A DNA stretch of 64,000 nt from Dipteronia dyeriana (lineage: Eukaryota; Streptophyta; Magnoliopsida; Sapindales; Sapindaceae), in the NCBI GenBank assembly GCA_032871835.1, contig CM065297.1:19880098-19944097 (forward strand), read 5' to 3'. Positions 57,405 to 64,000 of this stretch are shown here, in pieces (position 1 is the stretch's first letter; each line of letters starts with the position of its first letter). The translations under genes and the position numbers were made by a program. Below the pieces are notes generated by a model that saw only the letters and a list, made by a program, of their open reading frames with translations, had not been told where the DNA came from and made no database searches.

Positions 57405-57715
57405 AATTAATTATTGTAATTTACATAATAAAAATATTGATTATGTTACATATATATATATAAGGATGCATTGTTGTTGTTTTTTTTAAGCTACTTGGTC
57501 ATCTATTGTTACCCTCACTATATTTGACTATATATAATTTTATTACAAATTAATTTTAAAGAAGTTTTGAAGTTGATTATTATTTATTTAAATTTATAAT
57601 TGATTCTTTAATTTATTATTGTAAAATTTATATTGATTTGTAAGTGAAAAAATCTTAATACCAAATATTTAATTTACAAATCGAGAAAAAACCGATGCTC
57701 AAATATTACAATAAA
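57405..57715. repeat. Direct repeat copy 2 (partner 55648-55990)
   Basis: Collinear with copy 1 over about 310 bp with clear divergence. The palindromic tandem array begins directly after it. Confidence 0.8.
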
Positions 57716-58935
57716 AAACTATAACGTTTTAAATTTTACATGGTTATAATTTGACGTTATGTATAACGTTAGAGTAGTTTCCATAATATAAAAGGTGTTC
57801 CCTTTATTAAGGTTGATTGATTCCCGGGAAACTAGTCTAACGTTGGTTAGAACGTCAAAGTGGTTCCAATCAACATGGAAGTTGTTTCCAGGAACAATTT
57901 TGACATTAATTACAATGTTAGACTAGTTTCCAAAATATAAATGTTGTTCCAATTGTTAAGGTTGAGTGGTTCTCGGGAACAACTCTAACATTCGTAAGAA
58001 AGTCAAACTGGTTTCCATCAACGTTGAAATTGTTCCTAGGAACAACTTCGACGTTATGTATAATGTTAGAGTAGTTTTTATAATATAAAAATTGTTCCCT
58101 TTATTAAGATTGAGTGGTCCCGGGAAACTAGTCTAACATTGATTAGAACGTCAGAGTGGTTTCCATCAATGTTGAAGTTATTCCTAAAGAGTAGCTGTTC
58201 CCGGGAACAACTTTGACTTTATGTATAACGTTAGAGTGGTTTTCATAATATAAAAGATGTTCCCTTTATTAAGGTTGAGTGGTTCCCGGGAACAACTATA
58301 ATGTTAATTATAACGTGAAAGTGGTTTCCATCAACATTAAAGTTGTTCCCAACGAGTAGTTGTTCCCGGGAACAACTTTGACGTTATGTATAACGTTATA
58401 GTGATTTCTATGATATAAAAGTTGTTCCCCTTATTAAGGTTGAGTGGTTCCTGGGAACAACTATAACGTTGGTTAGAACGTTAGAATGGTTTCCATCAAC
58501 GTTAAAGTTGTTCACAACAAATAATTATTCCCGGGAACAACTTTGACGTTATGTATAACGTTCGAGTGGTTTCCATAATATAAAAGTTGTTCCCTTCATT
58601 AAGGTTGAGTTGTTCCCGGGAACAACTCTAACGTTGGTTAGAACGTCAAAGTGGTTTCAATCAACGTTGAAGTTGCCAACGAGTAGTTATTCCCGGGAAC
58701 AAATTTGACGTTATAATTAACGTTAGAGTGGTTTTCATAATATAAAAGTTGTTCCCTTTGTTAAGGTTGAGTAGTTCCCGGGAACATCTCTAACGTTGGA
58801 TATAACGTCAAAATGGTTTCATTCAACGTGAAAGTTGTTTCCAACAAGTATTTGTTCCCAGGAACAACTTTGACGTTATAGATAACGTTATAGTGGCTTC
58901 CATAATACAAAAGTTGTTCCTTTTGTTAAGGTTAA
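57716..58935. repeat. Tandem array of 148-165-bp palindrome-rich units
   Basis: TTGACGTTATGTATAACGTT-like unit starts lie near 57750, 57898, 58046, 58211, 58377, 58541, 58705 and 58870. Spacing is 148, 148, 165, 166, 164, 164 and 165 bp. Each full unit holds GTTCCCGGGAAC-type palindromes twice (for example 58197, 58282, 58362, 58612 and 58773), plus AACGTT and GACGTTAT...ATAACG dyads, with TTCCATAATATAAAAG between. The array ends where element F starts. No open frame crosses it. Confidence 0.9.
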
Positions 58936-60823
58936 TGTTGGGGTTTATGCCATAAACATGTAACTTGTAAATAGATTTATAAAGTAAATAAAAAAGAAAG
59001 GTTCAATTCATTCTTGTTATGTTATTTATTTTATAAACTTGTGCACATATTAACATCCTGGATTGCCGGATGTAATCTCGAGCTTTGTATATAAATGTCA
59101 TATACAGATGGATACAGTAAGAGACGTGCAATTTAAAGAGTCCATAGATAGCAAATAAAGTTGGGTACTTTATTTGTGGTTAATCTATAACTGCGGTACT
59201 TTCTATAATGTACGGTGATTCTATCCTGAATCCTTCATATAAAATATTGGAATGGAGGAACCCTGTATGATGTGATCATATAGGACTGGGCTTGATCTAT
59301 ATGAATCTCTCACTAAGATCCGTTTACCTATGAGATTCATATATATCAACTAATGATGGCTATATGTGGGTAATCTTAATCCTGAGTGTCTTATCGACTC
59401 CTTCAGGTTAGATCATGGTCTTTGATATACTATGGGTGAGGTTAGATGCATTTCCTGATCAATATACTCCGTATGTTGGGATTGCGGATTGGCTTGTGGC
59501 TGGGAAGATTTGTACACAATAGTGGAATCCACTTCTTCTTTTGAGAAGTAGATGGTAGTTCCCTTAAGGGTTGATTCGGGGTTTAGACAATATGAGCGCT
59601 CTCCTACTTCCGTAAGGAAATAATATTTATTGTCCATTAGAGAATCAACGGTACTTAAAGGATATATGTAATTAGAGGGGTATAACGGACATTATGACAC
59701 AGCTCTAATTATGAACTACTGTGGAGGATTACACCATATGTAATAGCTATATCGATGGACACTGAGTTGTATCGGTCTGTGTAAAAGCGTCTACAATTGA
59801 GAGAGTGCAGCTTCGGGTTTTTAGTGGAGTAACACCAGAGTTAATAATTAAGGAATATTAATTAAAGAGTTTAATTAAAGATTCCGATGATTATTGGAGC
59901 GTAAAATACTGTGGATCCATTAGGTTCCCTTGCTAGTCCAGTGGATTTAAGTAACAAGGGTCACGGTTAATTAATTGGATTGTCCAATTAATTGTGTTTC
60001 GAAAGTGACACGTATTTATTCGAGAATTAATTAAATAATGAGATTATTTAATTAATAAATAATAGTGATTAAATAAATTAAATAATTATATTATTTAATT
60101 ATGTTATTAATCACTAAATGTAGGGTATTAGTTGATATTTATTTTAAAATATAGGATAATATGATTATCTTATTTTTAATTAAATAAATATTAATTTTTG
60201 AATTTAAATAATTTAAATTCAAAAAATAATGATATCATTTGAAAAAATAAATAAAGATTTTATCGGTTTTTAGTTTAAAAATAAAATAATATATATGTGT
60301 TTCTTAAAAAAAGTGAACTACACAGGTTCATTGGAAAAAAAAAGTTTTTTTTTGTTGTTTTTAATTTTGGGTGATGCGTGCAACCACACCTGAGATCAAG
60401 CTGCACGCATGATTGACTTTGTGCAAGTGTGTGCGTGATATCAAAGTGAAGAAAAGAAAAGCAAAAATATTTTCGGATTGAGTGCATACATTCGTGCACT
60501 ATCTTCTAAGTTTCTGAGTACGTGACGTATCCATACACAGTTATTAGTTTCGGGATATAGTAATGAAGATCATTTGTATAGATAATGAACATGTCGTAAA
60601 GTGAAGGAGCCTTCAAACGTTGGTATGATTCTAGATTTATTCTTGTTTATATTGAATTCAATTTCCAGTATATACGTATATTTTATTATTGTAATAATTT
60701 TATATGTATTAATTCCGAAAATAATTACAATCTCAAGTTTACTGACCCCAGATACAGATTATGATATGTATAAAAATTTTAAAACACATTTTCGTTGTAT
60801 GAACGGTGAACGAGATTCCAACA
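58936..60823 (+). repeat. 5' LTR of element F
   Basis: 1,888 bp from TGTTGGGGTTTATGCC to GAGATTCCAACA. The AT-rich part at 59980-60220 contains several hairpin-forming inverted repeats such as TAATTAATTGG...CCAATTAATTG. Confidence 0.85.
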
Positions 60824-60825
60824 AT

Positions 60826-60837
60826 TGGTATCAAAGC
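60826..60837 (+). other. Primer binding site of F
   Basis: TGGTATCAAAGC, initiator tRNA-Met type, two bases after the LTR end. Confidence 0.8.
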
Positions 60838-61436
60838 CAAAAAAAAATTCGGAACAGAAAATTGTTTTCGATACTCCTGTATATATGATTGTGTAGGCAC
60901 GGTTTAAATTGGCTGTATGATGTTTTTGTATGTATATTAATTTATTTTTAATTTATAAAAACATGATTGATCGTTATTTATATGGTACTGTGGATTTAGG
61001 GTTTATGGTTTGTACAATTTTTATTTTTTATTTTTTTTTATTTTTACTGTTATTGTATTGTAAATAAAAAAAATGTATTCTATATTGAAGACCTGGAAAA
61101 ATCTCGAAGAATGATTCATGAGATGAATCAGAGTGAATTGGAGAGACTGGAATACTTGGAAATTACAAGAAGACCAAGAAATGCCTTGGGGGTATTTTTG
61201 TAATTTTAGATTCCAAATTTTTAAGTTAAATAATCCACAGTACTCGGTCAATTCATGTATGCTTTACATTATGTGATGATAAAAGCTTTGTCATGCATAT
61301 GTATGTCATTTAGAATAGATGTGTCTACACAAATATATTTGATATGTCATAGATGAATCATAGCCTGATTATTTATGTATTTTTTTAATGTGATTAAAAT
61401 GGGTACATATATAATTGGATATGAAAATGAGATTAG

Positions 61437-61690
61437 TTTTTAATAGTTAAAAACTTGGTAGTTCTCATTAAATATTAATCTAGTTATTAAAGTGTTTAAT
61501 AAGCTAGATTAATATGGTCATTTATTAGGATTAATATGATTACTAATCTATAATAAATGAACCGAATAAAGTGTTAGAGTTTTAATAGTTAAAACTTGGT
61601 AAACACTTTCATAATAATCTGATCTTAGTAAATAGTTTACTAAAAATTAGATTATTAACTAATATATTAGATTTTTAATAGTTAAAAATC
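61437..61690. repeat. Three copies of a short palindrome in the leader of F
   Basis: TTTTAATAGTTAAAA occurs at about 61438, 61580 and 61673 in an AT-rich stretch with further inverted repeats (CTAGATTAATAT, ATTAGATTATTAAC). The leader between primer site and gag is unusually long (60838-62382) and has no ORF. Confidence 0.7.
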
Positions 61691-62382
61691 TTTAATAATT
61701 TATTAGTTAATTAGAACTTGTTTCTAATAATGAATTAGTTAATACACTAGATAACTTGATTAAAGTTAGCCGTTTGATCCTGTAGAGTCTAGGTGCATTA
61801 ACGGATAATAGAAAACCCTAGTTTTATAAAATAGTGAGTAGGAGAGGGATAAATGACGTATCTCGCAGTCTCCATTATTAGTTCAACACCGTGAGATCCG
61901 AGTGGGGCTTTGTGACGGCTTTGTTTTCGTCCTCCCTAAGGAGGGTTTCTACAAAGGTCAATACCAAGGTTGACTTCCTAACGGATAGGATTTTTTAGGG
62001 TATTTCGGGATTGACCAACCATAAGGCGGCAATTCTCGAGTTAAGCTTGTGAGATCTGAAATGGTGGTTTACACTCACGAAGGTTTTGATTAAGTTTGTT
62101 AATTAAAAACCTGACTGAATAAACGATGATTGAATGATATGGAATAAGAGTTATTCTAGAATATCATTTGATTGAGAATGTCTCGGTATAACATGCAAAG
62201 ACTTAACTGACCCTAAGACTGCACTTCTCTATGGTACGTTGGATTGTCGTGATATAGTAACTAGTTTTAGGGTAGTTCTAGTTCGTTAAACATGTTCATG
62301 CATCATGTTTAAATTTATACCAAATCACTCACACTTGTTTTAAATAAATGACTGAATGAATATTTTATTTATTTCAGCAATA

Positions 62383-63120
62383 ATGTCTTCAACATTACTT
62401 CAAATTCTCGCAAATGACAAATTAACCGATGATAACTACACTAAGTGGAAACTTAACATTAATGCAATTTTGGTCACCAAAGACCTCAAGTTTGTGCTTA
62501 CAGAGAAATGTCTTCCAATGCCTGCTGTCAATGCCACACAAACTGTTTGTGAGTCATACCAGCGTTAGGTCTCATCTGATGAGAAGGCCCGAACATATCT
62601 GTTGACTTCTATAACAGAAGTGCTTGTCACAAAGCACGAAGTAATGACTTTAACATTCAAAATCATGGAGTCATTGTAAGCTATGTTCGGGCAGCCCTAC
62701 GAGCAAAAGCGAAATGAAGTTGTTCGTTCCACTATGCTCACTCGCATGAAGGAAGGTACGCCAGTTCGGGAACATGTTCTGAGCATGATGTCCTACTTCA
62801 GCACTGCTGAAGTCAATGGCAGGGCCATTGATGAACCCAGTCAAGTGAGCATCATACTGGCAACTCGTCCGAAGAGTTTCGATCAGTTTAAAAGGAACTA
62901 GGGGATGAACAAGTTAAAGTTCAGCCTTACACAGTTGCTCAATGAACTTACTACCGTTGAGTCCTTGATTATGGACATAAGGGCAAGACTGGTGAGGTAA
63001 ATGTTATTGAACCATCTTCCTCCAACAATAAGAAAAGGAAGAGGTTTACTGGGAAGGCGAAAGGTAAGCCCAAACCCAGTAAAGCCCAAAACAAGAAAAA
63101 GTCTAAGAAATGTAACTATT
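62383..63120 (+). pseudogene. gag: Gag of element F
   Basis: The ATG at 62383 begins MSSTLLQILANDKLTDDNYT, a copia-type gag start (the gag-polypeptide family of copia elements), with NYTKWKLNINAIL and later MFGQPYEQKRNEV, MKEGTPVREHVL and VSIILATRPKSFDQF. Stops interrupt it at 62566-62568, about 62678 and 62899-62901, and the C-terminal part is shifted. A basic run near 63040-63110 (KGKRKKRF-like Lys/Arg clusters) precedes the protease. TTTCAG just before the start could be an acceptor of a leader intron, which is speculative. Confidence 0.85.
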
Positions 63121-64000
63121 ATTTACTTGTTCTTGAGTAATGTTTAGTGGAAGATGACTCTTCACCCTGGATAGTTGATTCAGGGGCCACTAACCATGTT
63201 TGTTCTTCTTTGCAATGGATTGATTCTTAGACACAGCTAGAGAAGAGAGCCTTCTCAATACGTGTGGGGTCATGGGATGTCGTGTTGGCACGAGCAGTGG
63301 GCGTAATTAGATTACGTTTTTGTAATAATTATATATTGTTGGACAATGTATTTTATATTCTTGGATTTATATGGAATTTGATTTCCGATTCTAAGTTGTT
63401 AGAACAAAAATATTCTGTTTCTTTTAATAATAAGTATGTTATTATTTGAAAGAATGGTCTGAATATTTGTTCAGGAATTAATAAAAAACAATTTGTACGT
63501 GTTAAGATCGTTAATACATACTACACTGCTTAACACTGAAATGTTTAAGGTTGAAAAACCAAAAACTAAACGACATAAGATTTCTTCAGATAATGACAGG
63601 TATCTCTGGCATCTAAGGCTTGGTCATATCAACCTTGACTGGATAGACATATTAGTAAAAAACGGACTTTTAAGTGAGTTAAAGGTTGGCACCTTACCCT
63701 TCTGCAAATCTTGTCTAGAAGGTACAATGACTAAGAGACCTTTTACTGGAAAAGGGCTTAGAGCTAAAGAACCGATACAGCTTATACATACAGACTTCTG
63801 CAGACCGATGAATGTTAAAGCTAGGGGTGGTTATAAGTATTATGTCACATTTATAGATGACTACTCAAGATACAGATACGTCTACCTGATGCAATGAAAG
63901 TCAGAAACATTTGAAAAGTTTAAAGAATTCCAAGCTGAATTTGAGAATCAATTAGATATGATATCAAGTCACTACGATCGGATCATGGAGGTGAGTACCT
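63121..64000 (+). pseudogene. pol: Protease and integrase start of element F
   Basis: Protease motif PWIVDSGATNHVC at about 63165-63203, followed by a stop at 63228-63230. A degenerate stretch runs to about 63490. The integrase zinc region (LWHLRLGHINLDW near 63607, then LPFCKSCLEG) is intact. The core starts with LIHTDFCRPM and FIDDYSRYRYVYLM, after which a stop at 63895-63897 interrupts it and the frame continues SETFEKFKEFQ to the window edge. The rest of pol lies beyond the window. Confidence 0.86.

Larger units (their letters stand above)
58936..64000 (+). mobile_element. Element F: Ty1/copia retrotransposon, continues past window
   Basis: A 5' LTR with TGTTGG...CCAACA ends, a primer site, a 1.5-kb leader, gag, a protease motif and the start of integrase lie in copia order on the + strand. 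Its gag and LTR differ from the SIRE elements; the lineage is not settled. The right end is outside the window, so no TSD can be tested. Confidence 0.88.

Noticed and set aside
57716..58935. CRISPR-like array
   Set aside because: The unit is ~165 bp with diverged copies and no unique spacers, in a plant context. It is a tandem repeat.
59413..59637. Minus-strand ORF in the LTR of F
   Set aside because: It lies wholly in LTR sequence, antisense, with no domain; likely chance.

Overview
This window looks like heterochromatic, repeat-dense DNA of a flowering plant, probably a eudicot with a large genome. I infer this from the retrotransposon lineages present, the AT-rich unique DNA, the tRNA-derived SINE and the plant-type BAG and armadillo gene remnants. 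No intact host gene is visible. Almost everything is transposable element (TE) sequence, much of it nested, and the borders of several elements are fixed by target-site duplications (TSDs) read directly from the sequence.

Left part (1-5288): the edge of a hAT-like element, a weak SINE-like repeat, a broken BAG-domain gene copy (732-1413), a putative LTR-like repeat interrupted by a complete 1,039-bp non-autonomous hAT element (3383-4421, TSD AGGGAGAG), and an unrecognised exon-like segment (5083-5260) with splice-like borders.

First nest (5289-27463): element A is a Ty1/copia element of SIRE/Maximus type on the + strand (TSD TTCTT). Its reverse transcriptase (RT) gene is split by element B, a minus-strand Ty3/gypsy Tat-type element reduced to LTR and tandem-repeat sequence (11153-23893, TSD CTAGG). 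B in turn contains G, a second SIRE-type element (13417-22252) that is the best preserved gag-pol in the window. A deletion fused G's truncated 3' LTR to B's other LTR. Element A carries an internal inversion in its 5' LTR.

Second nest (28567-44036): element D, a third SIRE-type element, is split in its integrase by element C, a Tat/Retand-like Ty3/gypsy element with dual RNase H and an antisense ORF (32796-43956, TSD AAAGC). D is cut off at 44036 by a hAT-type terminus. Beyond it lies a decayed hAT region (44037 to about 51606) interrupted by E, a deleted chromovirus-type gypsy element (44556-48470).

Right part (51607-64000): a Mutator-type MITE with a 9-bp TSD, a truncated armadillo-repeat pseudogene, a long stretch with nothing recognisable, a roughly 310-bp direct duplication, a SINE, a tandem array of 148-165-bp units rich in CCCGGG palindromes (57716-58935), and the first 5 kb of another copia element (F) that begins inside the last array unit and runs off the window.

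All the coding regions are decayed by stops and frameshifts. The elements do not cooperate as a pathway. The window is best read as a layered record of insertions, deletions and inversions. The least conventional pieces are the palindromic tandem array, the family-specific motif blocks in the SIRE LTRs, the LTR inversion and the antisense gypsy ORF.
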